Counted from the stretch's first letter, positions 47,079-58,893 are shown. The stretch is 64,000 nucleotides of DNA from Rhodopseudomonas pseudopalustris (GCF_900110435.1 NZ_FODT01000003.1:124001-188000), one strand, 5' to 3'. Notes: generated by a model not told the origin, from the sequence alone. A program made the numbers and translations.

Positions 47079-47966
47079 ATGACCGAAACCGCTTCCACCC
47101 GCGCCAGCTTCGTGATCGGCGACGAGGCCGCTGCACGCCGGGTCACCGACCTGCTCGGCGAGAGCTTCGACGATGGCGAGCTGGCGATTGCGGCTTTCGA
47201 GCGGCCAGACCGGAGCTGGGAGGTCAGCCTGCATTTCGGCGAGATGCCGAACCTCGACGGTGTCCGCGCTTTGGTCGCGCAGGCCGCCGGCGACGCCGCG
47301 GCGGCGGCCATGACGGTCGAGAGCATCGCAGCCAAGGATTGGGTGGCGGCGAGCCTCGAGGGGCTCGTCCCCGTCCCCGCCGGCCGCTTCGTGGTGCACG
47401 GCAGCCACGACCGCGCGCGCATCCCGTCCAACAAGCTCGGCATCGAGATCGAGGCCGCACTCGCCTTCGGCACCGGACATCACGGCACCACCCGCGGCTG
47501 CCTGACGCTGCTCGATCTGGTGCTACGCGCCGGCCCGCCGCGCAGCGTGCTTGATCTCGGCACCGGCACCGGCGTGCTGGCGATCGCGGCCGCCAAGGCG
47601 CTGCGCCAGCCGGTGCTGGCGACGGATATCGACCGGCAATCGGTTGCGGTCGCGAAGGAGAACGCCCGTCTGAACGGCGTCGGCAATCTGGTTGAGGCAG
47701 TGCATGCCACCGGATTCTCGGCGCCGGTTTTTGCCGCATGGGGGCCGTTCGACCTGGTGCTGGCGAACATCCTCGCCAACCCGCTGCGCCAGCTCAGCAC
47801 CCCGATGTCGCAGCATCTCGCGCCGTCTGCGCTGGTGATCCTGTCCGGCCTGCTGCAACCGCAGGCGCAGAGCGTGATCGCGGCCTATCGCGCACGCGGA
47901 TGCGTGCTGTTGCGGCAGATCGTGATCGAGGGTTGGAGCAGTCTGTTGCTGGCGAAGACGTTCTGA
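47079..47966 (+). CDS. prmA: ribosomal protein L11 methyltransferase
   Basis: From the ATG at 47079 the product is 295 residues. The N-terminal substrate domain precedes IEIEAALAFGTGHHGTTRGC, the PrmA-specific motif, and VLDLGTGTGVLAIAAAKALR, the SAM site. VLATDIDRQSVAVAKENARL and FDLVLANILANPLRQL with the NPL-type methyltransferase motif follow. It methylates ribosomal protein L11. The frame is open a further 114 codons upstream but that part lacks similarity. It is a single gene. Confidence 0.95.
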   Translation: MTETASTRASFVIGDEAAARRVTDLLGESFDDGELAIAAFERPDRSWEVSLHFGEMPNLDGVRALVAQAAGDAAAAAMTVESIAAKDWVAASLEGLVPVPAGRFVVHGSHDRARIPSNKLGIEIEAALAFGTGHHGTTRGCLTLLDLVLRAGPPRSVLDLGTGTGVLAIAAAKALRQPVLATDIDRQSVAVAKENARLNGVGNLVEAVHATGFSAPVFAAWGPFDLVLANILANPLRQLSTPMSQHLAPSALVILSGLLQPQAQSVIAAYRARGCVLLRQIVIEGWSSLLLAKTF

Positions 47967-47969
47967 GGA

Positions 47970-48161
47970 CTATTCAGCCGGCTTCTTTTGGAAGCGGACG
48001 TCGGTGCTGTTTTTCGGCGGCGCGCGCTTGACCCGCGCCTCGACAAACCGGCCCAGCATCTGAATGATCACACCGCGCTGCTTCTTTTCGACGTGTTCGA
48101 CATTCGCAATCGGGTTCGGACGAACGGGCGCGGCGATCTTCTCGAATGAAAAAACAGGCAT
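47970..48161 (-). CDS. small basic hypothetical protein (63 aa)
   Basis: From the ATG at 48161 the product is 63 residues and begins MPVFSFEKIAAPVRPNPIAN. GAGGGG lies six bases upstream, which favours this start over an ATG two codons earlier. The rest is basic with VEKKQRGVIIQMLGRFVEAR and ends FQKKPAE. It has no membrane segment. No family is recognised. The much larger frame that includes it and runs opposite the peptidase gene is a shadow. Confidence 0.6.
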   Translation of the reverse strand: MPVFSFEKIAAPVRPNPIANVEHVEKKQRGVIIQMLGRFVEARVKRAPPKNSTDVRFQKKPAE

Positions 48162-48335
48162 GTGCATCCCCTCATCGTTGAGTTGAGACACTCCCGGGTT
48201 TCTCCCGGACGCGCTATCAGAGTGCATATGCACCCGCGCCTGTCGCTGCAGGCCCGATAAATCAAGCATAATTCGTGCCAAAAGCAACGCTTTTCTCGGC
48301 ATGATCGTGTGGCGCACCAGTGAGGAACAGGGACA

Positions 48336-50165
48336 ATGTTCGAAGCGCATTTCCAGACCTTCGATGAGCCGGAACATGGCGTCGCCCTGAGCGCTCGGCT
48401 GGCCGCGTTCCGCGAGGAGCTGGCGCGCCGGACGCTCAATGGATTCATCGTTCCGCGCGCCGATCAGCAGCAAAACGAGTATGTTCCGCCGTCTGAAGAG
48501 CGGCTGGCCTGGCTCACCGGCTTCACCGGATCGGCTGGTCTCGCAGTGGTGTTGGCCCATCAGGCCGCTGTGTTCGTCGATGGACGCTACACGCTGCAGG
48601 CGGCCAAGCAGGTCGACGGCGAGGCGTGGACGATCGAGTCGCTTGTCGAACCGCCGCCGGAACGCTGGCTGGAGCAGCATCTGAAGCCGGGCGACCGCCT
48701 CGGATTTGATCCGTGGCTGCACACTTCTTCGGCAGTGGAGCGAATGCAGGCGGCCTGCGCCAAGGCCGGCGCGGAGCTGATCGCGATCGACGGCAATCCT
48801 GTCGACGCGGTGTGGACCGAACGACCGGCCCCGCCGCTCGGCCAGGTCAGCGTCCACGGCGTGGAGTTTTCCGGCGAGAGCGAAGCCGCCAAGCTCGACC
48901 GGATCCGCAGCGAACTCGACCGGCTGAAGGCCGACGCGCTGGTTCTGTCGGATTCGCACGCGGTGGCCTGGACCTTCAACATCCGCGGCGCTGACGTCGC
49001 CCATACGCCACTGCCGCTGTCCTACGCGCTGGTGCCGACGCAGGGACGGCCGACCATCTTCATCGATGCGCGCAAGCTGTCGAACAGCGCCCGCGACCAT
49101 CTCGAACAGACCGCGCAGGTGGCGGAGCCCTCGGCGCTGGCGCCGGCGCTGCAGGCGCTCGCCGCCAGCGGCGGCGCGATCGCGCTCGACAGCGCCACCG
49201 CTGCAGACGCGCTGACGCGGCTGATTACCGAGGCCGGCGGCAAGCCGCTGCGCGGCGCCGATCCGGTCGCGCTGCTGAAAGCGGTGAAGAACGTCACCGA
49301 AATCGAGGGCACGCGCACCGCGCATCGCCGCGACGCCGTGGCGCTGGCGCGCTTCCTGGCTTTCATCGACCGCGAGGCGCCGAAAGGCACGCTCACCGAA
49401 ATCGACGCCGTCGAAGCGCTGGAGAGCTTCCGCCGCGACACCGGCGCGCTGAAGGACGTCTCCTTCCCGACCATCTCGGGCACCGGGCCGAACGGCGCGA
49501 TCGTGCACTATCGCGTCACCCGCGCCAGCAACCGCCGCATCCATCCCGGTGATCTGCTGCTGATCGATTCCGGCGCGCAGTATCAGGACGGCACCACCGA
49601 CGTCACCCGCACCATCGCGATCGGCGAGCCGAGCGATGAGATGCGCGACCGCTTCACCCGGGTGCTGCGCGGCCATATCGCGATCGCGCGTGCGGTGTTT
49701 CCCGACGGCGCCACCGGCGCGCAACTCGACACGCTGGCGCGGCAGTTCCTGTGGCAGGCCGGAATCGATTTCGACCACGGCACCGGCCACGGCGTCGGCA
49801 GCTATCTGTCGGTGCACGAAGGCCCGGCGCGAATCTCCAAGCTCGGCACGACGCCGCTGAAGCGCGGCATGATCCTGTCGAACGAACCCGGCTACTACAA
49901 GACCGACGGCTTCGGCATCCGGATCGAAAATCTCGAGCTGGTGGTCGAGGCGACGATCGACGGCGCCGAGAAGCCGATGAACGCATTCGAGACGTTGACG
50001 CTGGCGCCGATCGACCGCCGCCTGATCGACCTCGAACTGATCAGCGCCAAGGAATTGGCCTGGCTGAACGACTACCACGCCCGCGTCCGGCGCGAGGTTC
50101 GCCCGCATCTCGACGGCCCGACGCAGCTATGGCTCGACGAAGCGACGGCGCCGCTGGAGCGGTGA
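48336..50165 (+). CDS. Xaa-Pro aminopeptidase (aminopeptidase P family, M24B)
   Basis: The 609-residue product has two creatinase-like N-terminal domains (AFREELARRTLNGFIVPRAD at the start) and a C-terminal pita-bread catalytic domain. Metal ligands are visible: Asp residues in LLLIDSGAQYQDGTTDVTRT, His in FDHGTGHGVGSYLSVHEGP, and Glu residues in MILSNEPGYYKTD and MNAFETLTLAPI. It removes N-terminal residues before proline. At about 600 residues it belongs to the long, three-domain group. Its ATG follows a weak GGGACA. Confidence 0.93.
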   Translation: MFEAHFQTFDEPEHGVALSARLAAFREELARRTLNGFIVPRADQQQNEYVPPSEERLAWLTGFTGSAGLAVVLAHQAAVFVDGRYTLQAAKQVDGEAWTIESLVEPPPERWLEQHLKPGDRLGFDPWLHTSSAVERMQAACAKAGAELIAIDGNPVDAVWTERPAPPLGQVSVHGVEFSGESEAAKLDRIRSELDRLKADALVLSDSHAVAWTFNIRGADVAHTPLPLSYALVPTQGRPTIFIDARKLSNSARDHLEQTAQVAEPSALAPALQALAASGGAIALDSATAADALTRLITEAGGKPLRGADPVALLKAVKNVTEIEGTRTAHRRDAVALARFLAFIDREAPKGTLTEIDAVEALESFRRDTGALKDVSFPTISGTGPNGAIVHYRVTRASNRRIHPGDLLLIDSGAQYQDGTTDVTRTIAIGEPSDEMRDRFTRVLRGHIAIARAVFPDGATGAQLDTLARQFLWQAGIDFDHGTGHGVGSYLSVHEGPARISKLGTTPLKRGMILSNEPGYYKTDGFGIRIENLELVVEATIDGAEKPMNAFETLTLAPIDRRLIDLELISAKELAWLNDYHARVRREVRPHLDGPTQLWLDEATAPLER

Positions 50166-50182
50166 TCGCTGCCACGCGCACC

Positions 50183-50294
50183 GTCATTCCGGGGCGCTCG
50201 CGCCAGCGAGCGAACCCGGAATCGAGAGGTTGTAGCAGCGCCTCCGTCACCAGGTCGGGATTCCGGGGTCGCGCTACACACGCCCCGGAATGAC
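50183..50294. repeat. palindromic repeat with ATTCCGGGGCG ends, copy 1
   Basis: It opens GTCATTCCGGGGCGCTCGCG and closes with the inverse CGCCCCGGAATGAC, with inner stems CGCTCG/CGAGCG and an internal GGAATC/GATTCC pair. The same units recur at 51778, 54147, 54217, 54591 and 54658. It lies between the peptidase and MFS genes; the 300-base gap holds no gene. Confidence 0.85.
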
Positions 50295-50466
50295 GAATGA
50301 GAGGACGGCGGCGCGCATCCCGGAATAACGCCCCTCGTTGCGCAATGCACCCGATCGCACCCGCCTTTCGCATGGCCGTATGCCGAAAACGGCCTGTTAG
50401 CGATCCCGCGGCAGGGTACAGTTGCTTCTCTCCGCACAACCGCACCCCGGTCGGAACCAACACTGC

Positions 50467-51756
50467 ATGCACGGAATGACCGGCAACAGCCGCACGATCG
50501 ACGCAGGTCGCCTCGACCTGCCGCCGTCGAAGCTGCTGCTGTTGCTGCTCGTGCTGATGAACGGCGCTGCGCCGATCGCGCTGTACATCTTCGTGCCGGC
50601 GCTGCCGATCCTCGCCAGCGATCTCGGCAGCGACATCTCGGTCGCGCAGATGACGGTGTCGCTCTACATGGTCGGGCTGGCGTGCTCGCAACTGATCATG
50701 GGGCCGCTGTCGGACCGGTTCGGCCGCCGTCCGGTGCTGCTCGGCGGGCTGATGCTGATGGTCGCGGCGAGCATCGGCTGCATCTTCGCGCAGACGCTGC
50801 CGCAACTGATCGCCGCGCGGTTCCTGCAGGCGCTCGGCGGCGCCTCGGGCATGGTGATCAGCCGCGCCATCATCCGGGATCTGTACAGCCGCGACCGCGT
50901 CGGCGGCATGATCAGCCTGGTGATCGCGGTCATGATGATCGCGCAGATGCTGAGCCCGCTGTTCGGCGGCGTGATCGAGACCGCGCTCGGCTGGCGCGCC
51001 ATCTTCTACGTCGTCACCGCCGGCGCGATCATCGTGACCGTCGCGATCGCCCTGGCGCTGCCGGAAACGCGCCGACGCGGCGGCCCGACTGCGCCGGGCG
51101 GCTTTCGCGGCGATGTCGGCAGCCTGTTCAGGAGCCGCGCCTTCATCGGCTATGTGCTGTGCCAGGTGCTGGCGTCGGCGATCATCTTCACCTTTGCGGG
51201 CGGCGGACCCTACGTCGTGGTGACGCAGATGGGCCGCAGCAGCGCCGAATACGGCGCGTGGTTCGCGAGTTCGGGCTTCGCCTATCTGATCGGCAATCTG
51301 TTCTGCGTCAGGTTCTCGCCGCGATACTCGCTCGACAGGCTGATCTGGTTCGGGCTCGCGCTGCAGATCGGCGGCGCGCTGCTCAACGTGCTGTGGGGCG
51401 TGCTCGGATACAATCAGGTCCCGAGCTGGCTGTTCATCACCCACATGGTGATCATGTTCGGCAACGCCAGCGTGATGGCGAACGCCTCCGCCGGCGCGAT
51501 CAGCGTTCGGCCGCAGGCGGCCGGCACCGCGTCGGGGCTGATGGGTTTCACCCAGATGGGCTTCGGCGCGCTGTGCTCGCAATTCGGCGCCTGGCTCGGC
51601 GGCCATTTCGCCACGCCGCTGCCGCTGAACATCGCCGTCATGGGCCTGGCGATCGCCTGCGCATCGGCGATGATCTTCCTGGTCCCGCGCGGCAATCTCG
51701 TCGCCACCGAGGAGCTGATCGAACGGGCGGAAGGCGAAGAGCCACCGGTGATGTGA
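50467..51756 (+). CDS. multidrug exporter of the MFS, Bcr/CflA type
   Basis: From the ATG at 50467 the product is 429 residues with 12 hydrophobic helices. The Bcr/CflA pattern is clear: APIALYIFVPALPILASDLG, the loop motif QLIMGPLSDRFGRRPVLLGG, and RFLQALGGASGMVISRAIIR with the antiporter-type helix 5. It is a proton-driven drug exporter or possibly a sulphonamide or bicyclomycin type pump. An ATG nine bases later is an alternative start. It is flanked on both sides by the same palindromic repeat. Confidence 0.9.
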   Translation: MHGMTGNSRTIDAGRLDLPPSKLLLLLLVLMNGAAPIALYIFVPALPILASDLGSDISVAQMTVSLYMVGLACSQLIMGPLSDRFGRRPVLLGGLMLMVAASIGCIFAQTLPQLIAARFLQALGGASGMVISRAIIRDLYSRDRVGGMISLVIAVMMIAQMLSPLFGGVIETALGWRAIFYVVTAGAIIVTVAIALALPETRRRGGPTAPGGFRGDVGSLFRSRAFIGYVLCQVLASAIIFTFAGGGPYVVVTQMGRSSAEYGAWFASSGFAYLIGNLFCVRFSPRYSLDRLIWFGLALQIGGALLNVLWGVLGYNQVPSWLFITHMVIMFGNASVMANASAGAISVRPQAAGTASGLMGFTQMGFGALCSQFGAWLGGHFATPLPLNIAVMGLAIACASAMIFLVPRGNLVATEELIERAEGEEPPVM

Positions 51757-51777
51757 GGCCGATTCCTATCCCTGAGC

Positions 51778-51874
51778 CATTCCGGGGCGCTCGCGCAGCG
51801 AGCGAAACCGGAATCTGATACGCGCACGGCCTCGGCAAGATTCCGGGTTCGCGCTGCGCGCGCCCCGGAATGAC
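51778..51874. repeat. palindromic repeat with ATTCCGGGGCG ends, copy 2
   Basis: CATTCCGGGGCGCTCGCG opens and CGCCCCGGAATGAC closes the element, with GATTCCGGGTTCGCGCTGCG in the right half. It begins 21 bases after the MFS stop. Confidence 0.85.
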
Positions 51875-51984
51875 TCGCGGTGGCCGAGACCTCCACAAAC
51901 AGCTCTGGGATACTGGGTCGCCCGCCTGCGCGGGCGATGATGTGGGAGGATGGGCGACGGTGGGAGGATGCGCGCAGAGCCGCG

Positions 51985-54256
<2,272 letters not shown>

Positions 54257-54276
54257 TCGCCGCGCACGAGGCGCCG

Positions 54277-54564
54277 ATGGCCTATTATGTCTATCTCCTC
54301 GCCAGTCGGAAAGACGGTCCGCTGTATCTTGGCGTCACCAACAACCTCGTCCGCAGGGTCTACGAGCATCGCACCAAGGCGGTCCCAAGCTTCACGTCGC
54401 GATACAACATCACGAAGCTGGTGTGGTTCGAAATCTACGACGACCCGATCTCCGCGATCACGCGCGAGAAGGAGATCAAGAAGTGGCGGCGGGCGTGGAA
54501 GGTGGCGTTGATCGAACGAGAGAATCCGGGGTGGGAGGATCTGTACGACGGCATCGCGCAATGA
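54277..54564 (+). CDS. small GIY-YIG nuclease family protein
   Basis: From the ATG at 54277 the product is 95 residues. It shows MAYYVYLLASRKDGPLYLGV with the Tyr-x-Tyr and LYLGVT strand pair, TNNLVRRVYEHRTKAVPSFT with Arg and His, and AITREKEIKKWRRAWKVALI with the acidic residue expected at the metal site. This is the stand-alone YhbQ/UvrC-like GIY-YIG domain. Natural substrates are not known. It is the only plus-strand gene in a long minus-strand run and is surrounded by palindromic repeats. The frame is open upstream through the repeat, but homology starts here. Confidence 0.9.
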   Translation: MAYYVYLLASRKDGPLYLGVTNNLVRRVYEHRTKAVPSFTSRYNITKLVWFEIYDDPISAITREKEIKKWRRAWKVALIERENPGWEDLYDGIAQ

Positions 54565-54590
54565 CGCAAAGCTGGGTGCCCTGAACCTCG

Positions 54591-54704
54591 GGATTCCGGG
54601 TTCGCGCCTATCGGCGCACCCCGGAATGACGGTGCGTGGGGCAACACCTGTCAACGAGTCATTCCGGGGCGGCCGCCGCGGGAGCGGCGGGCGAACCCGG
54701 AATC
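54591..54704. repeat. two further elements of the ATTCCGGGGCG palindromic family
   Basis: The first (54591-54630) reads GGATTCCGGGTTCGCGCC and ends CCCCGGAATGAC. The second (54658-54704) opens GTCATTCCGGGGCGGCCGCC and ends CCGGAATC. They lie between the GIY-YIG gene and the recN stop. Confidence 0.8.
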
Positions 54705-54735
54705 TCGACCGTCGTGGCACTGCGGTTGAAGAATC

Positions 54736-56421
54736 TTACCCCGCCGCCTTGATCAGCCGGTCCGCCGCGGCCCTTGCCTCGGCGGTGATCTCGGCGCCGG
54801 CGAGCATCCGGGCGATTTCTTCGCGGCGGTGATCTTGCTCCAGCGCATTGACGCGGGTGGCGACGCGCTTGCCCTTGTCGAGTGCGTCCTTGGAAATCAG
54901 AAGATGCTGGTCGGCGCGGGCGGCGACCTGCGGGGCGTGCGTCACCGCCATCACTTGTACCTTGGACGCCAGCCGCGCCAGCCGGCCGCCGATCGCATCG
55001 GCGACCGCGCCGCCGACCCCCGTATCGATCTCGTCGAACACCAGCGTCGGCGCCGACCCCTTGTCCGACAGCACCACCTTCAGCGCCAGCAGGAACCGCG
55101 ACAGCTCGCCGCCGGAAGCGACCTTCATCAGCGGACCGGGGCGCGTGCCGGGATTGGTCTGCACCCAGAATTCAACGCGATCGATGCCCTGCGGGCCGGG
55201 CGTCGCCGGATCGGCCTCGACCTGGGTCATGAATTTGGCCCGTTCGAGCTTCAGCGGCGCGAGTTCGCCGCTCACCGCCTTGTTGAGCTTCTCGGCGGCC
55301 TTGGCGCGCGCCGCGGACAGCTTGGCCGCGGCGGCGCTGTAGCGCCCGTCGGCCTCGGCCGCCGCCTTCTCCAGCGCCGTCAGCTTGCCCGCACCGGCGT
55401 CGATCAGCGCCACGTCGGCGGCGTATTGCGCGGCCAGCGCCGCGAGACCATCGACCGGCGTCGAGTATTTGCGCGCCGCGGCGCGCAACGCGAACAGCCG
55501 CTCCTCGATCCGCTCCAGTTCCAGCGGATCGAAATCGGCGGCGGCGAGCGCAGCGTTGAGATGCTGGTCGGCTTCTTCCAGCGCGTTGATCGCGGCGTCG
55601 ATCGCCCGCACCGCCGGCTCGATCAGCTGCGGCGCGCTGCCGGCGCGGCGCTCCAGCCTCCGCACCGCGGCGGCGAGGGCTGCGACCGGCGAATGATGGC
55701 CGCCGACCGCCTCCTGCGCTTCGCGCAGATCGGAAGCGATCTTCTCGCCCTGCATCATCACCGTGCGGCGGTCCGCCAACGCGGTCTCCTCGCCGTCCTG
55801 CGGCGCGAGCTGTTTCAGTTCATCGGAGGCGTGGCGCAGATAGTCGGCCTCGCGCGCGGCGCGCTCCATGCCGGCGCGGTGCTCGTCGAGCGCGGCGCGA
55901 GCGCTGCGCCGCCCCTCCCACAGCGTCTCCAGCGTGGCGACGTCTTTCTCCAGCCCGGCGAAAGCATCGAGCAGCCGGCGGTGGGTGGCGGCGTCGACCA
56001 GCGCGCGTTCGTCATGCTGGCCGTGGATCTCGACCAGCGTCGCGCCGACCGATTTCAGCGTTTGCACGCTGACCGCCTGATCATTGATGAAAGCGCGGGT
56101 GCGGCCGTCGGCGAGCTGGACCCGACGCAGGATCATCTCGCCGGAATCTTCAACATCGCGGTCGTCGAGGCCGTTGGCGGCGAGGATTGTGAAAGCCGGG
56201 TGGCCCTTGGCGAGGTCGAAGGTCGCGGTGACCTGACCGTGTTCGGCACCATGGCGGACCAGAGCGGCATCGCCGCGGCCGCCCAGCGCCAGCGCAAAGG
56301 CATCGAGCAGGATCGACTTGCCCGCGCCGGTCTCGCCGGTCAGCACCGCGAGGCCGCGGGAGAACTCGATATCGAGCCGCTCGATCAACACGATATCGCG
56401 GATCGACAGGCGCGAAAGCAT
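54736..56421 (-). CDS. recN: DNA repair protein RecN
   Basis: The 561-residue product is an SMC-like ATPase. It has FSRGLAVLTGETGAGKSILL (Walker A) near the N-terminus, the coiled-coil middle (about 155-370), and VASGGELSRFLLALKVVLSD (signature) with PTLVFDEIDTGVGG (Walker B) near the C-terminus, then VMAVTHAPQVAARADQHLLI. It acts in double-strand break repair. It follows bamD by 12 bases, an order common in alphaproteobacteria. It is full length. Confidence 0.96.
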   Translation of the reverse strand: MLSRLSIRDIVLIERLDIEFSRGLAVLTGETGAGKSILLDAFALALGGRGDAALVRHGAEHGQVTATFDLAKGHPAFTILAANGLDDRDVEDSGEMILRRVQLADGRTRAFINDQAVSVQTLKSVGATLVEIHGQHDERALVDAATHRRLLDAFAGLEKDVATLETLWEGRRSARAALDEHRAGMERAAREADYLRHASDELKQLAPQDGEETALADRRTVMMQGEKIASDLREAQEAVGGHHSPVAALAAAVRRLERRAGSAPQLIEPAVRAIDAAINALEEADQHLNAALAAADFDPLELERIEERLFALRAAARKYSTPVDGLAALAAQYAADVALIDAGAGKLTALEKAAAEADGRYSAAAAKLSAARAKAAEKLNKAVSGELAPLKLERAKFMTQVEADPATPGPQGIDRVEFWVQTNPGTRPGPLMKVASGGELSRFLLALKVVLSDKGSAPTLVFDEIDTGVGGAVADAIGGRLARLASKVQVMAVTHAPQVAARADQHLLISKDALDKGKRVATRVNALEQDHRREEIARMLAGAEITAEARAAADRLIKAAG

Positions 56422-56433
56422 GACAGACAGGTC

Positions 56434-57339
56434 CTATCCGAGACCGAGCTTCTTGAAGGACTTGCTGATCCAGGAGCCCTTGTTCTCGGTTGGTTCGAGT
56501 CCACCGGACTTTACAAGATTATAGGCGTCTTTGTACCAGCGGCTGTCAGGAAAGTTGTGGCCAAGCACCGCGGCGGCGGTCTGCGCCTCGCCGACGATGC
56601 CGATCGTCATATAGGCCTCGGTCAGCCGCGCCAGCGCCTCCTCGACGTGACGCGTGGTCTGATAGCGGGTGACCACGGTCTTGAAGCGGTTGATCGCCGC
56701 GGTGTAGTCGCGCTTTTGCATGTAATAGCGGCCGACATCCATCTCCTTGCCGGCGAGCTGGTCGCGAGCGCCTTCCAGCTTCTGTTTGGCCTGGTTGGCG
56801 TATTCGGAGGTCGGATATTTGCGGATCACCTCCTCGAGGGCGGCGATCGCCTTCTCGGTGCGGCCCTGGTCGCGGGAGACGTCCGGAATCTGGTCGTAAT
56901 GCGAGGCCGCGATCAGATACTGCGCATAGGCGGCGTCCGGGCTGCCGGGATGCAGGGTGACGTAACGGGTGGCGGAGCCGATGCAGCTGTCATAGTCGCC
57001 GGCCTGATAGAACGAATAGGCCGACATCAGCAGCGATTTGCGGGCCCAGTCGGAATAGGGATGCTGGCGGTCGACTTCCTCGAATTTCTTGGACGCCGCT
57101 TTCAGGTCCTTTTCCTTGTTCATCAGGTACAAGCCCTCATTATAGAGCTTGTCCGCCGGCTCGTCGTTGAACTTGTCCTCGTCTTTCGCCAGGAACTTGT
57201 CCCAGATCGCGCCGGTGCCGCAGCCGCCGAGCGGCAGCGCCAGCATGGCCAGACTGGCCATCAGGGGAAGGCTGCGCCAAAACCGATCGCTTCCGCGAGA
57301 GACCAGCCTGTTTCGCAGTCCGAGCCGCTGTGCCGACAT
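56434..57339 (-). CDS. bamD: outer-membrane assembly lipoprotein BamD
   Basis: From the ATG at 57339 the product is 301 residues. The N-terminus has a signal with lipobox LPLGGCGTG, so the mature protein is a lipoprotein. TPR-like helices follow (YNEGLYLMNKEKDLKAASKK, FEEVDRQHPYSDWARKSLLM, YYMQKRDYTAAINRFKTVVT). It is an essential part of the BAM complex that inserts outer-membrane proteins. It lies between lpxC and recN on the same strand. The upstream ATG at 57402 would add residues before the signal and is less likely. Confidence 0.95.
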   Translation of the reverse strand: MSAQRLGLRNRLVSRGSDRFWRSLPLMASLAMLALPLGGCGTGAIWDKFLAKDEDKFNDEPADKLYNEGLYLMNKEKDLKAASKKFEEVDRQHPYSDWARKSLLMSAYSFYQAGDYDSCIGSATRYVTLHPGSPDAAYAQYLIAASHYDQIPDVSRDQGRTEKAIAALEEVIRKYPTSEYANQAKQKLEGARDQLAGKEMDVGRYYMQKRDYTAAINRFKTVVTRYQTTRHVEEALARLTEAYMTIGIVGEAQTAAAVLGHNFPDSRWYKDAYNLVKSGGLEPTENKGSWISKSFKKLGLG

Positions 57340-57584
57340 CAATTCCAACCTGACAAACTGGAGAACGGTGCGCCCCGGCATTCGATCAAGCCGCAATGGC
57401 AAGAGCCACCAACCTGCTCCCGAAGCATGAAGTCAACAGCCGGCTGTGTAGCCGAAAACGGTGACTTGACCAACCGGTTACGCAGGCATTCCGCCGGGAA
57501 TAAGGCGACCTGGAGGCGGTGACCGGCAAGCGGCGAACGGGTCGGGCTGGAGTGTCGAGGCAGTGAACGGTCCGATCCAGCGGA

Positions 57585-58547
57585 TCAGGACATGTCCGGT
57601 CCATAGGCCGGGGCCACCATGCCGCCGGCCAGGCGGGTGACGGCCTCGGCGTGCCCGCGCACCGAGCGGCGCGTCGTCTCGGCCTCGATCACCCGGAAAT
57701 TGGTGCGATCGGCCAGGAGCGCGGTCAGCACCGAATGGTTCAGCTTGTGGCCGCCCCGCATCGAGCGATAGGCTCCCAAAATCGGCAAACCAGCCAGCGC
57801 CAGATCGCCGATCGCGTCGAGCAGCTTGTGGCGGGCGCATTCGTCGGCATAGCGCAGGCCTTCGGCATTCAGCAGCCGCTCGTCGTCGAACACCACCGAG
57901 TTTTCGAACGACGCGCCGAGCGCGTAACCCATCTCCCACAGCCGGGCGACGTCGCTCATGCAGCCGAAGGTGCGGGCGCGGGCGATTTCGCGGCGGAAGG
58001 CCTCCGGCTCGACGCCGAGGGTATAATTCTGCCGGCCGATGACCGGATTGGCGAAGTCGATCTCGACCTCGACGCGGAAGCCGCCGGCATAGGGCCGAAG
58101 CTCGCCGAACGAATCGCCGTGCGATACGCGGACCGGTTTGAGAATCTGGATGAAGCGGCGCGGCGCAGACTGTTCGCGGACGCCGGCCTGATCGATCGCG
58201 GCGACGAAGGGAGCGGCGCTGCCGTCCATGATCGGAACTTCGGGACCATCGACCTCGATCGTGGCGTTGTCGACGCCCATGCCGCGCAGCGCGGCGAGAA
58301 CGTGCTCGGCCGTCGAAACCAGCGGGCCGTCGCTATCGCCCAGCACGGTGGCGAGTTCGGTGGCGACCACCGATTTGGCGTTGGCCTGGATTTCGCGGTC
58401 GCCGCCGTCGAGACCGGTGCGGACAAAAATATAACCCGCGTCGATCGATGCGGGCCCGATGGTGAGATTGACGGGACGACCGGAATGTACACCTACGCCC
58501 GTCACCGTGGCTTGCGAACGCAGCGTTGTCTGCCGGCTGAACTTCAT
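57585..58547 (-). CDS. lpxC: UDP-3-O-acyl-N-acetylglucosamine deacetylase
   Basis: From the ATG at 58547 the product is 320 residues. It shows TLRSQATVTGVGVHSGRPVN, STAEHVLAALRGMGVDNATI with the first zinc-binding His, and the HKxxD motif in ARHKLLDAIGDLALAG with further zinc ligands. GHKLNHSVLTALLADRTNF follows. It catalyses the first committed step of lipid A synthesis. It follows ftsZ in the usual order. The 245 bases to bamD and 346 bases to ftsZ hold no other gene. Confidence 0.96.
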   Translation of the reverse strand: MKFSRQTTLRSQATVTGVGVHSGRPVNLTIGPASIDAGYIFVRTGLDGGDREIQANAKSVVATELATVLGDSDGPLVSTAEHVLAALRGMGVDNATIEVDGPEVPIMDGSAAPFVAAIDQAGVREQSAPRRFIQILKPVRVSHGDSFGELRPYAGGFRVEVEIDFANPVIGRQNYTLGVEPEAFRREIARARTFGCMSDVARLWEMGYALGASFENSVVFDDERLLNAEGLRYADECARHKLLDAIGDLALAGLPILGAYRSMRGGHKLNHSVLTALLADRTNFRVIEAETTRRSVRGHAEAVTRLAGGMVAPAYGPDMS

Positions 58548-58893
58548 GCGTAAACTGCCCACCAATGACCACCTGTCAGCCTATGCCGGACAATGTGTCC
58601 GGCCGACTCGACCGTGTGTCCCCAAGTCCCGGAAACCATAGCACTGCCTCAAAGAGCGCCAACTCACGCTTTTTTACGGATTGTTACCCCAACTTCGCCG
58701 CATTACCGCCGCCGCTTCCTCGATCTCCGACCAATTCCGTGGCAGGTCCGCTTCAGTTCCGATCCCGAATAAACGTCATTTAACAAATATAAACAGCAAC
58801 TTACACAAATTCGAACGACTTCGCAGCGCACAAAATAATGACCCCGGAGGCTGCCCTCCGGGGTCATGTCATCGTTACAAATGAGGCACCGGC
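58548..58893. other. AT-rich gene-free region between lpxC and ftsZ
   Basis: The part from 58750 to 58835 is strikingly AT-rich for this genome and should hold the minus-strand lpxC promoter. The ftsZ end is closed by a strong terminator (58839-58866). No small gene was recognised. Confidence 0.5.
58839..58866 (-). terminator. Rho-independent terminator of ftsZ
   Basis: A perfect 12-bp stem TGACCCCGGAGG/CCTCCGGGGTCA with a CTGC loop is followed on the minus strand by TTATTTTG. It lies 28 bases after the ftsZ stop and should separate the division operon from lpxC. Confidence 0.9.

Noticed and set aside
47970-50108. A 712-codon minus-strand frame opposite the aminopeptidase P gene
   Set aside because: Only its last 63 residues, which have their own ribosome-binding site and lie outside the peptidase gene, look like protein. 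The rest is a shadow.
54829-57522. An 897-codon plus-strand frame opposite recN and bamD
   Set aside because: It spans two well-identified genes and their gap, and its composition is that of an antisense shadow.
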